Source: Syncephalis plumigaleata
Taxonomy: Eukaryota; Zoopagomycota; Zoopagomycetes; Zoopagales; Piptocephalidaceae
Assembly (NCBI GenBank): GCA_025201365.1
Contig: JAIXMF010000001.1
Span: 2,480,001-2,544,000, forward strand
Direction: 5' to 3'
DNA: 64,000 bases
This document shows positions 29,702 through 41,100 of this stretch, piece after piece. Below the pieces are notes generated by a model. It was not told where the DNA came from. It did not search any database and saw only the letters and a program-made list of their open reading frames with translations. The translations under genes were made by a program, and so were the position numbers. Every line of letters begins with the position of its first letter. Within the stretch, counting starts at the first letter, position 1.

Positions 29702-32318
29702 ATGATGCCACAGCCAGGCACTCATGGCTCGTCTACTTCTGCCAACAGTGAACGAGTTCTGGCTGTGAAGTCCTCGCTTTCCGGCATTGGTTGGAAGAGG
29801 CATTACGATGAGTTGCGCAATTTTGTAAACATCGTACACACCACGACCTTCCATGCCTATTCGCTCTTAAAGTATATATTCCTTAAAGAGCAATATAACC
29901 CACATTTTCAATTGGAGAAGTATATTGATGAAAAGTTCTTCAGACAAGTTTGGCTCTCCTTAGTCAAACGTACACAAGAAGGCTACCCTAAAGAAAAAAC
30001 AATTCAACTTCGCGCGTTCATCGGCAACTATTTGGGCGATTACCTTAAGATTGCTCGCTATCAACTGCCGATGTTAGCCTATGCCGATCAATCAGCTAGT
30101 TACGAGGCAAAGAAGATGTACGTCGCTTACACCAACAACGTCCGATTACGCTTTGGGGAGTTTCTTCGACGCGCTATTAACAAAGTTTTCGATGTTAAGA
30201 AGAAGTTAAAGACTATGAGGGGAAGGTTATCCAAGAAAGCAAATGCTGATGAGCTTCACAAGAAAACCAGTGCTATCACTGAGCCAGCAAAAGAGTTCAA
30301 GCTAGCGATGGTACACCGAGGGGGGATTGAAGCATTGGCTAAAAAGGATCCCACCTTTACTGAGGTATTTGACACATTTAAAGACGTTTTGGATGCTTAC
30401 ACTGAGGGCTATGACTTTGGTGAAAACGGCCTTTATTACGACTGTAAAGAAAACCCAGTCAAGCACTTTAAGGCGTTCTTTGAACTTGCGCGCCTGTTTA
30501 AGGACCTCGACCTGAAGGGTTTCAACTGCTTCCCCTGCGCCGATCCTTCTCACTTTGTAATCCGCTCCTGTGATATATGGACTTCACAGTAGGATTTCCT
30601 CACTTTAACGAATCTCCTTATAGATTTGATCCCGTGATGATACACTTGCTCATTATTACGTCAGAATCTATAACGATCACCCGCTCACCTCTTATTCCCT
30701 TACACAAACAATCAACAACCACCCGACGATTCAACATAAAGTAGCATTCGCCATGCTACGCTTCCCGCTCATCAACAAGTACTACGCGAACTAGTACATC
30801 TTCGACTAACTCGGCAAAGATGCGCTGTAGCAAACTCACATCTACTGCTGGTACCTCTTTACATTCATAGCTGTTCTAGCTATATAAGCGTACTTACATT
30901 TATACGAAATAAAGACATTATCTTATCACACACTTACTCATCGAACAATACCCTCTACTCTACAATTCTCTCAACTTATCATAGTGTCTTATCTTAACAC
31001 GAGCTCTCGAATCTATCGTAACATTATTTCAGGCAGAACAAATTGCCGCGTTACAACTTGTTACGTGAAATTTACGTACGCTTTTTGCGCTATCAAAAAT
31101 GTCATCTCAAAATAATAGATCGCAAACATAATAATTGGACGATCAGTTTGTTTGTGATCGCCCAAGCAGAGATGCACGCGATTTACAAAGCGTTGCAAAT
31201 CGTGAGGATCAGTCTCCTTTATTCATTATCACTTAGAATACTTTATTATTAGCATGTTACTAGTGTTCGCTAAGTATAAATAGTAGCACTTTTATTATCT
31301 AATAAAGAACAATCATTCATACAGCAACAATTGGCTTAATAAGATCACTTACTATACTATTGTGCCTCCTATTCATCACACATATCGTCAAGTAGCGAAT
31401 TACTACTTGATTAGGTCGACGCGATTTCGTAGCTATCTCACTTCAACACGATATCCGCGTGACACTACTATCCTTTGCGAAAACATATATATCTGAAGTG
31501 TCGATCAGATCACTCAGATATACTCATCGACTTTTACCGAGATACCACCACCGACCATCCTACTCAACATCCTCTTTTCAGGAAGTTGAAACTCTCGGCC
31601 TACATCAGCAAGCAGCAAAGTGATCAAAAGCTGATTGATGAGCTGACTGAGAAGTTCAAGAAGGATGCGGTGTTTGTGAAGGGGAACTGGTCCGCTCCTC
31701 ACACCAAATATCACGAGCCCATACGTGGTGTTGGCTTTAGAAGACTTTTAAAACGACATGGGTTTAAAGTCTTTCTAATCGACGAGCACAAGACCAGCAA
31801 GTGCTGCCCAGCTTGCAACAATCCCACCCTCGAGAAATTCAAGCCAGTTGCGAATCCTCGGTCGAAGCAACATGAAGACAGCCATAAAATTATCTGTCAT
31901 GGTCTCTTAAGGTAAGTACAATTTATTACACTTTGCTATTTATCATGATATATTAATTAATTATTTTATTAGATGCACACATCGAACTTGTAATAAAGCC
32001 ATGAAAGATATAAAGGCCAGGAAGAAGCGAGAGGGCAAGCTGGAGGTGGATTATAAAGAGGATCCGGAATCTAAAAGATACGAACACCGCTTATGGAATC
32101 GGGATATGGCTGCATGTCTGAACTTCATTCAGATTATTCGCAGTGTTCGTGAGGACAACCCTATTCCAACACAATTCCAACGACGTGCCGTTTCTCCTCC
32201 TGAGCCTAGTACATCCGCCAAGCATTCACTAAATGAAGATCAAGATCAAGAGGACAAGGCCAAGAGGGATCCAAACATCAAAAAACAAATTAACCAGGTT
32301 GTATCGTCAATCGTCTAA
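29702..32318 (+). CDS. Fanzor-type (eukaryotic TnpB homologue) RNA-guided nuclease gene, probably not intact as read
   Basis: Two coding blocks are clear. Block A, 29,702-30,592, encodes 296 residues with a basic helical N-terminal region (VKSSLSGIGWKRHYDELRNF). Block B, about 31,475-31,911 plus 31,973-32,318 across a 61-bp intron, encodes the RuvC core and zinc ribbon: FRKLKLSAYISKQ, VFVKGNWSAPHT (RuvC-II-region strand; the acidic residue usual there is not obvious), YHEPIRGVGFRRLLKRHGFK, LIDEHKTSKCCPAC, HGLLRCTHRTC, and WNRDMAACLNF with the last RuvC Asp. This order is that of Fanzor proteins. The 880 bp between the blocks has no long frame, and I could not find the first RuvC Asp (usually D-P-G), so it is either decayed or hit by several indels. 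Fanzor enzymes cut DNA guided by an omega RNA made from the element's 3' region; here that would be near 32,200-32,400 (inference). Confidence 0.78.
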
Positions 32319-32381
32319 AATACAGGCTAGTTGTAAGTGTTAACATAACTATTATTTATTCATAAAAAACAGAAGGCTAAC

Positions 32382-32406
32382 TGCGCAAATTGGATGGAAA
32401 AGGCTG
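32382..32406 (-). repeat. Right terminal inverted repeat of the Fanzor transposon
   Basis: TGCGCAAATTGGATGG followed by AAAAGGCTG, then TA at 32,407-32,408. It matches the right-type end of the 569-bp copy at 20,952-20,977 (reverse complement) almost exactly. Confidence 0.88.
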
Positions 32407-32578
32407 TATTCAACTTGCGCCTTTGATCATCAAAAAACACCTTCCTCGTCCAATTAATCCTTCTATTTCTTAATGATTACTGTTTGATAAAGGAATCACT
32501 ATTGGCACTTGTTCTTGTCGATTAATATTCATATGAAATAGGTTACCTGTATTTCTAGTTGTTGTACTAAACAAAGCA

Positions 32579-33711
32579 ATGCTGACTCCAATCGTGCCAC
32601 TGGCAGGCATTAACCTGACACTAAGTGCTAATGGCGTAGAGGAACGTGGTCTATCGCCCAGTCAGATAGTCTATGCTGATTGGAAGGCCCTCGTAAGTAG
32701 ACTGTGCAAATAACTGTCATGCTATGAATCCGCCTACTTACCTAGTATTCCTATGTTCATTATGAGACAGGAGGAACAAATACCGGTAGTGGAATGGAGA
32801 TATGAACATAGGAATAATGCGCAACTACTACTGCCTGGTCTCTACTTGGGTTCACTTCAAATGTCTCGCTCGTTGCCTAGACTTCGTGCACATCATATCA
32901 CACATGTCATTCATGCGTGTGACTCTCGTGGTCGAGCATTACCCGCATCACTCGCTAATGCCAGTACGGATAACGGTAATGACAATACTATCCAAGGTAA
33001 GATCTAAGCGTGCTGACTTGCATTAATACATGAATCTATTATTGTTTTCCTCGCTCACTCGCTTCCATTTGTCTTTCATAGCTAATGATGCAGCAAGCAT
33101 ACAGCTTAAAGTACTCGATATCTATCATCAGGATAATCATACATTTGCTGTATTTAATGAGGCTGTTCAGTTCTGCCGTATGGCATGGGCACAGCATGGT
33201 AATGTATTGATCTACTGCCTTACAGGCATTGATGCAAGTGCAGTCATTGCCACCGCCATTGTAATGAACATGACGGGTATGTCTCATACAGATGCAATGT
33301 ACTGGGTGAAGATGCGTCGGCGCTGTGCCGATATACGTGGTACTTATCTTCGACTACTACAAGTAAATAGACAACGAGAAAAGGAATCTATCTCTGTAGA
33401 TGATTAGTTAACATGTTCCTGTTCATCTGTTTATTCTATCTAGGAGTATGATCCTTTTCTGTATGCGCAACATCAAATGGCTGCCATGTCTGTTAACTCT
33501 GATAGTAGTAGTACGTCAGATTCCTCCAATATCGATATGACCAATTTAACTACTACAAAACGGTAAGCGCATTATCCAAATAAAGGATCGGCCTATCTTC
33601 ACTTGTCTCATTTCTAATGATCATCGTTTATATGCTGCCTTTATTAGACGCATGGAAACAAACGATCATTCTACAGAAGACGGTACTAATAATCACAAAA
33701 AGCGATTATAG
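32579..33711 (+). CDS. STYX-like pseudophosphatase (dual-specificity phosphatase fold)
   Basis: Exons 32579-32692, 32771-32996, 33082-33362, 33444-33562, 33648-33711 join in one frame of 267 residues without any correction. Fold landmarks: QLLLPGLYLGSLQMSRSLP, HHITHVIHACDSR, KVLDIYHQDN, the P-loop region NVLIYCLTGIDASAVIATAI, MSHTDAMYWVKMRRRCADIR, and LLQEYDPFLYAQHQMAAMS. The last block is the STYX-type tail after the catalytic domain. The active phosphatase signature HCxxGxxR is here Y-C-L-T-G-I-D-A: the Cys remains but the phosphate-binding Arg is Ala and His is Tyr. Animal STYX lacks the Cys instead, so inactivity would arise by a different route. STYX proteins bind phosphorylated partners and substrate adaptors without dephosphorylating them. 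The role here is inferred from the family only. Confidence 0.82.
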
Positions 33712-34379
33712 CAGTGATTATTACAAGCCATTTAACATGGATACTCTCTCTACACTATACTTGCTATTCATTTACTAGAGTAGCCATAGAGTAGAAGCAT
33801 GGTTACTATTATTAGGATCTATTAGATGATGACGATGCACTTCATACGTTTAACGCCGATCTCTTTCTCTTTCCCTCTCCTCCTTCCCACTTGTACCATG
33901 TGTTCCATATTAATGGACATATGCTCTAATAGCAGGGTCACCATTACGTCATATGATCTTTATCATAGAATAGAAGAATGCCAATATTCAGTTGATTCAT
34001 GACTATCACATGAGCAACGGTGTCTATATGCTCTAGATAGCATGCATGTACACAGAAACACGCAACTAAATCATAAACAAGTTGCAATATGCCTTGACCA
34101 CATGTTCCACTGAATTATGCTGCAACTACTCGGCATATTTCGGTATACCTTTGGTACCCTTTCATTTTCCTTTCTCCTCTCTCTGTAAACTGATTAGAGA
34201 TTGGAGGTGGAAGTGACCAGATGATATGCATTCGTAGAAATGTATGCAGCTGCACTTGAAGGCATGGCTATTTATCCACCACATTAGATATCCCCCACCT
34301 ATCCACAACATATTGTACTTATTCCTCCCCCTTCCTTCCTTCCTTTCTTTTCATTTCTATCTCGTTATTTATCTGTCTG

Positions 34380-34414
<35 letters not shown>

Positions 34415-35120
34415 CTCTCGCTACCTCTTCCTCTTTTATCACACACCTACTAAGAAACGTAATACACACACACAAGCATACACACACATATTTGCCTTTT
34501 CATTTGTTCTATCTATTAACGACCACAGCCTACTTGCTGTTGCGTTTTTGTGTTTATACGTGTACGTGTACCCGTGTATGCTCTAGTATACGTTTGTGTG
34601 TGTACGTATAGTTGTGGATTCCCTTGCTTTCATCTAAAAACAAACCAATTTGAATTCTCGTAGTGTTTATTTACCTCTACGTCGCCGTTTCTTCTTTCTA
34701 TATCTCAGTATTCCTTTATTATTACTCTTCCTTTTTATTATTGTTATTATTGCTACTATTATTACTAGTATACCTGCGTGGTTATTTGTATAGGCCTCGT
34801 TTTATTGCAACAACGTATATAAATAAATCACCACTCAAACTATTGCTATTGCTACGTTTACTAGTAAGTTCATACTATTTATCGCTTGTTTCTTTATTTA
34901 CGCTTATTCCCTGACTACCTATATTCTAACTATACCTTTATTTTATAGTTACTATTATTATTATTATTACTGCCGTTGTTGTTATTAAGCTAGAACACCT
35001 TACGGATTAGCAATTCACCATATATAATAGCAATAATAGCACAACAGCAACAGCAGTAGCAGCAAGAAATTAAGCGTGTTCAACTTTTACACGTATTACA
35101 TTTCAGAACCAAGCTGCAAC
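33712..35120. other. Intergenic region with a CTAT microsatellite and pyrimidine-rich tracts
   Basis: About 1.4 kb. A CTAT tetranucleotide run lies at about 34,376-34,412, with CT-rich flanks at 34,325-34,440, CA/GT-rich sequence at 34,460-34,610 and TTA/ATT runs at 34,720-34,770 and 34,950-34,985. The open frames at 34,244-34,453 and 34,663-34,914 are Ser/Leu/Tyr translations of these simple sequences. It should hold the long 5' leader and promoter of the coiled-coil gene. Confidence 0.5.
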
Positions 35121-38100
35121 ATGTCATTATCCAATACTGATCATACTCATCGTCAACATGCTAGTGGTGTAGTCACCTCGTTCGATGCTACATCATCATT
35201 ATCTGCATCTGCATCATCAAGTAAACCGAAACCGCTCTTTGATTCAGAATCCGAAATATCCATCAATGATCATGATGATGACGCCGATTCTATCGCGAAT
35301 GTCTCTGTGCACACGGCACAAACCGTACTACCCGATGTTCACGAAGAAGATTATAAGCCGGGCCAAGAGACTAACTATAAGTTGACAACCGTTGAAGACA
35401 TGATCGATAGTTATAGCAGTAGTCATCATCATTATCGAGCAACACCACACGGATCGAATGGTGGACATGCGCGTTCACTTACCGCTGTCGTCATTTCTCC
35501 TACGACATCGCATTATCTAGGGATGAGACCGGAACACTTGGCCCAACTCATAATCCACCAGATGTACTCGATAATGATGCTTATCGTGAAGCACTAGTAC
35601 AACTACGTAAGTATACTCCAATAATACGTCTATGCATGTGTGCGCTTGTGTGAGCATGAGAGGGGAAGGGGAAGGGTACGATCAATGGTGTTAGTTTATT
35701 CTTATCAGTGCTAGTATCACATGAAGGGTAAGCATGCTAATAACTAGAATACACGTAATTGTACAATAATTGAAGGGTAATAGTAAGATGAATTGTCATA
35801 GTAATGGTCGTAGTAATGCCTCGCTACTATTTATTATGATTACTCTCACGGATTCAATAGACGTTTAAGCAATCTCAAACAAATTAGATACAATACTTAA
35901 GAAAAGTTCAATAGAAGGATGGATAACGGTTTCCAACCCCTTTTTTAACTCTTGCATCGCTACTGAAATATCATCATCATCATCGTTGTTATTGTTACAC
36001 TTGTTGCTACGATCGTAACCTATACTCACCTTGGTGATCATCTACTTTATTGTGCAGGGCTCGTTCATTGTTTGTTTGTTTGTTCCGATTCATTTATTGC
36101 TAATCGTCAACCTGTGCTTAGCATTAGCCTTGATTTTATGGCGTATGCAGGCTAGTTTTTCTTGTTATGAATATCAGGTTGATCGAATATCAGCCATTTC
36201 ATTACTTATAATCACTCTCGTATTCTATAATCAAACTATATCGCGTCTATTCAAACAAACAGAATACGATTAGTCTAGATAGTGTATAGTATCATTATCA
36301 TTGTCATCATCATTTTCATTACTTAATCATTTCTTTTTATAACTATTGACAATGTTCTATGAACATTATATAAATATCATCTATTCAATTTAGGAGTATT
36401 CACCGCTACTCTTGGTGTTGCCGATAAAGTGCAGAATCCAGCTCGTTCACCTGGTCTACGAGCATCTAATGCCCAGTGGCGTCGTAGGACCATGTCGTTA
36501 TCGGCCATGGCTGAAACATTAGCCCTTACTACTGGAATCAATTCTACCAGCGGCGGCGCGGAGGAGGAGGAGGAACTCGATCTGGATCGAATCTACGAAC
36601 AACACATGTTATATCACCATTAGCGGGGACAGTATCATTAGCGAGGATTATCGGTAGATCACACGGATACGACTACATCCAAACATCTACTGTGTGCAAT
36701 GGACGATGCAGGAAATCAACCAGCTGCAACACCTAATACTGCAATGAATACTAGAACCGAAGAGGAGATGATGATGAGGTGGAATCAGAGGTGGCGGCTG
36801 TAACGCAAACTGCTGCCACAAAACAACAGCAACACGTCGTCGTTCTACAGCTGTGTCATCATCATCAACCACCGCTACAACAACTACAACGGGACACACG
36901 CGTACTGCATCGACACGTAGTACATCAGCCATGGCACCTACCAGTAGTAGTGCTGCAAGACGTATAGCATCTAATCCTACCGCTACCTCTGCCACCACTA
37001 CATCCAGCAATCCTCGGGCTAGACCATCCTCGGCGGCATCAACGGCTCGTTCCACTCATGCACCTATGGGACACACACGTAGCGCCACTTCCACTTCATT
37101 GTCACGACGAGCATCATTGGCCAGTATGCGTTCATCGGCCAATTCATCACCTACCACAATGAGTCGAGAGCCAAGTGTTACAGCACGACGTGGTAGTGTA
37201 ACTACAGCAACCACTGATCGAAAACGCACTGGTTCTACTGTCAGCAATATCAATACCGCAACAGCAACAGATACAGCGAAAACACGTAGGAATTCATTGG
37301 ATAAACGAACACGTAGTACTAATAGCAGCATTAGTAGTATTACTAGTAACACTACTACTACTGCTACTAGGAGTAGTACACGTTCAGCTTCAACATCAAC
37401 CATTGTTCCAAATCGACGTACTGCTAGTAATCGAACATCAAGTAACAGTACTAATGTTAGCAATAGTAATCGTCCACCAACATTAGGCAATTATACAGTA
37501 TCATCACGTACTACCGCCGTATCTCGTGGCGGCATGCCGTCAACTCGTGTTCGTTCCAGTAGTAATGCTAGTAGTACTACGAGCAATCCTGCCACAAAGA
37601 CTCTAGTCCATTCTCGTGGTTCCTCGCGTGCCAGTGTTACCTCGCCTACTCCACTGCCTGCCGATCATCTTGATATTGAACTCGATCTATCTTCCGGATC
37701 ATCATACGATTATCGTACAACAGGTGGAGGAGGTGGAGGCATGCCATCACTTCCTGGATCTCCCGTACCAACAGATGTATTCCCCAGTGATGCGTTGAAC
37801 ATATCTTCATCGAACTTTCTATCTTCTGAGATTGGTGATCTACCACCGTCAGCGGTGGAGCATGCCTTCACCACGGAAGAGGAAGACGGTTGTTGCTGTC
37901 ATCGATCCGACTGTCCACGCTGGCGTGTATGGTTGAATTCTATAAATGCGCGTGATGAAGATCTACGAGTTGTAGCACGTAAGTTATTCATCAACTCATT
38001 GATTGATTGATCGTTGTTTGACGTTTTTTGCTTTTATTTGTATTTATTAGAAATTGGTCAGATCATGCTTGAGAACCATGAATTGCATGCGGCACAATCA

Positions 38101-41100
38101 CAAGAGAAGATTCACGAGTTACAGGAACGATGCCGTCAAGATGAAGAGCGAATTGCAGAGTTAATACGGGCGCGTGATCGATTGCAACGAACAGCTGAAG
38201 ATGCCACTCGTGAACGTGATACACTTGACGAGGAACGGGTACGATCTGAACAGGCAAGTATAAATAGATGGTACACCAACGAATACTAATGTCAATACCA
38301 ACAATGTCATTGATAATAGACCCTACAAGCGATGGAGGCAGAAATATCTCGTCTACGTAACGAATTAATACGTGCCCATTCAGCTGCTGATGATTCAGAA
38401 ACACATGCAGAGGAGGTAAGAATGAAAACTACTAGTATTTACATATTTGCAATAGTAACAATCTGTTGAATATTATAGAGTTATAAATTGCAAGATGAAT
38501 TAGAAGCAGCTCGTGATGCTCAGCATAAGGCAGAATCTCGTCTTCGTCGTTTGAAGACACGTCATGGTACGAGTAATACATTGTATATCATTGAATATAT
38601 ATATATATATATAGTATTAACATTGATTAATATATCTATAGAGAATTTAAACAACTCATACGATCAATTGAAAAGAGAGCATCAAAAGGTGCAATCATCG
38701 CATGAAACACAACGTCAATCGATTAGTCAACTACGTGACGTGAATGATAAATAAGAGGAGAACTCGATAAGGCAAGTCGTAATAGCAGCAACAGTGCAGT
38801 AGTTATTAACATATTATCATCAACTATAGATTGTACACAAATCGAGTCAGGATGGTGGTAGTCCGGAACAAACTAAGCTGCTTAGTGTAATTGGAGATAT
38901 AACTGCTCGCAATGCTGAATTGCGATCATCACTTGAGGAACATCAAAAATGTTGAATGACTCACGCGAAGAAGCAGCTCAATTACGTGAGCAGATATTGT
39001 GCTCTACACCAACCGAGAATCGAATGAGCGTCTACTCGGACAGTGTATTCCTTGATGAAGAAGTGGCATCGGCAGGTGGTTCACGACGTGGTTCCATTCA
39101 CTCCATAGCTACGAATGCAACATCTAGTGCGCCATATCCATTACAATCTACTATTGCCTTGGGTGAGATTGATCCACTATGCTTGACACCACCGGTTAGA
39201 TCAATGTCAAGTCAAGGATATGATAGTCAACGTCAACGATTAAGCAGGGCTAGTGTGGATTTCCCACCTGCACCGGTACAAGCCACTCCTAATCGTAGTC
39301 CGGATCTACGTCCAGTATCCGATCTACACGATATATCAGCTTACCGTAGTGGAGCACTTACCGATGATGATCAGGGTTACTATGGTCGGGTGCATCATCG
39401 ACAGCAGCAACAACGCTTGCGACGTGGAGCACGTCGATGGACAGAGCTAACAGCATTACCACCTGCAGTGATGATAACCGATACTACCAGTAATAATGCT
39501 GCTTCCTCTCAGATGTGCTCACATTGTCAACAACGTAATGAGTTGACATCGACACATGTATCCAATGGAGCATTATCCACTACAACGACAATGGCAACGA
39601 CCACAGTCGATGCTGGCATTCAAACGGATGACACGCTAATGAACACATTGAATCGTCGTAGTGTAGCACGTCCTCAGCCTATAACTGTAGTAGCGGACAC
39701 TCGACCTCGTTCACAATTTAGCAGTAATAGCCAGGAGGGAGATGATAGCAGCGAGGAAGGAAGTAGTTACGATGAATACGAGTATAATGCCGATGGAGAT
39801 GATGAGAGTATGACTGAACGACGTAACACACTAGGCAATGATACTATGACAGGAACGGCAACCTCATTGAATAGACGTCGTCGCAATTATTATTCCCATC
39901 GTCGTCGTCGTCGTAGTAGCAGTAACGGTAATAACAGTAACAACAACAGCAGTAGCAATAATGACAATGAGGATGAAGACAATGAAGCACAGGACAATGA
40001 TAATGCCAGTCGCGTCAAACGCGAGGTAAGCTGGTGGGATATGTGGATATAATCACTCTATCAAATTTGCTCTATCCACATACACATGTACATATACATA
40101 CATATATATACATATATATACATATATACACATACGTATGGATCTATATTAGATAGATAGATGGATATGCGTACAATGGTCCTTTCCCTTTTTATCATTC
40201 GACGACACTTTATCCATTATCTATAATCTATTAGTATTATAGCAATAATCCATGGACGTGTAGGCACAGTGCTCAATTTATCATTATCACTATCATTATT
40301 ACCGTATATTCCTCATCTATTTACGCTATATCATTGTTTATCGGTATTAATGATGTCGACACTTTTACATTCGTATAACTTATTCATGGATTGATGTAAT
40401 TGCTCTAATGACTATCCTTGTCATACACATCTACTGCTGGTTGCTTTCTTTTCTTCTTCTCTTACTTTTATGTTATACTGCCATTGCCTTCTCATTTACT
40501 TTACTCTATTTTATCTTACCATAGTCGTGCATACCTAGATTGATAGTCATTGATGTGTGGTGTGTGTGTGTGTGTGTAGATGTCTAGGCATGTATGTATA
40601 CCCTATAAATCGACTATGTGTTATTCATTCCTATTATAATCAGTGATTGGCGTGCCATTATTAATTTTTTGATTTATATCGATGATGATGATGATGTTGA
40701 TATTATAATCAATTGTATATACACGAGTATAACGTGAATTGATTCTATAACATATGTATATGTATATGTATATATATGTGTGTGTATGTGTATACGATAC
40801 AATCATTATTGTTGCTTATTTATACTAACTACTTTTATAGAAACGTAGTAAACAACCTGCCAATGCTTTACGGATACACTTACCTGCTACTTCCAATCAA
40901 CGGCAATCCTCATCCACGGGTGTTATTGATACGATAACTGGTTTTACACCTGATGATATGGTCGCTTCACCGGATAGTGAGCATGCCCTTCATGCTCCAC
41001 CATTAGTAGGTGATACACCACAACCAAGTGTGGTGGAATTCACACCTAATGGTGCAACCCTTGAACCTGTACGACAACCCTTATTACGCCTATTATCACT

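Larger units (their letters stand above)
28030..32406 (+). mobile_element. Terminal-inverted-repeat DNA transposon carrying a Fanzor gene (4,377 bp)
   Basis: Outer ends read CAG...CTG with TA immediately outside each, and 25-bp inverted repeats with a CCATCC(A/T)TTTGCGCA-type core. The left end extends into ATCCTTTAACATTTGCTG and the right end into AGAAGGCTAACTGCGC; the same two extensions occur at the ends of the 569-bp copy at 20,952-21,520, which fixes the borders. Inside: a left arm of about 1.4 kb without coding signal (28,283-29,701, purine-rich in places, with a short GAGCAAGGAAT direct repeat near 28,426-28,450), then the Fanzor coding region to 32,318, then about 90 bp to the right end. 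No separate transposase is recognisable. It lies between RPA1 (369 bp from its ATG) and the STYX-like gene (173 bp from its ATG). Confidence 0.85.

Noticed and set aside
36031-36273. Hydrophobic open frame inside the first long intron of the coiled-coil gene
   Set aside because: No family recognised and the sequence is T-rich; noted only under the intron finding.
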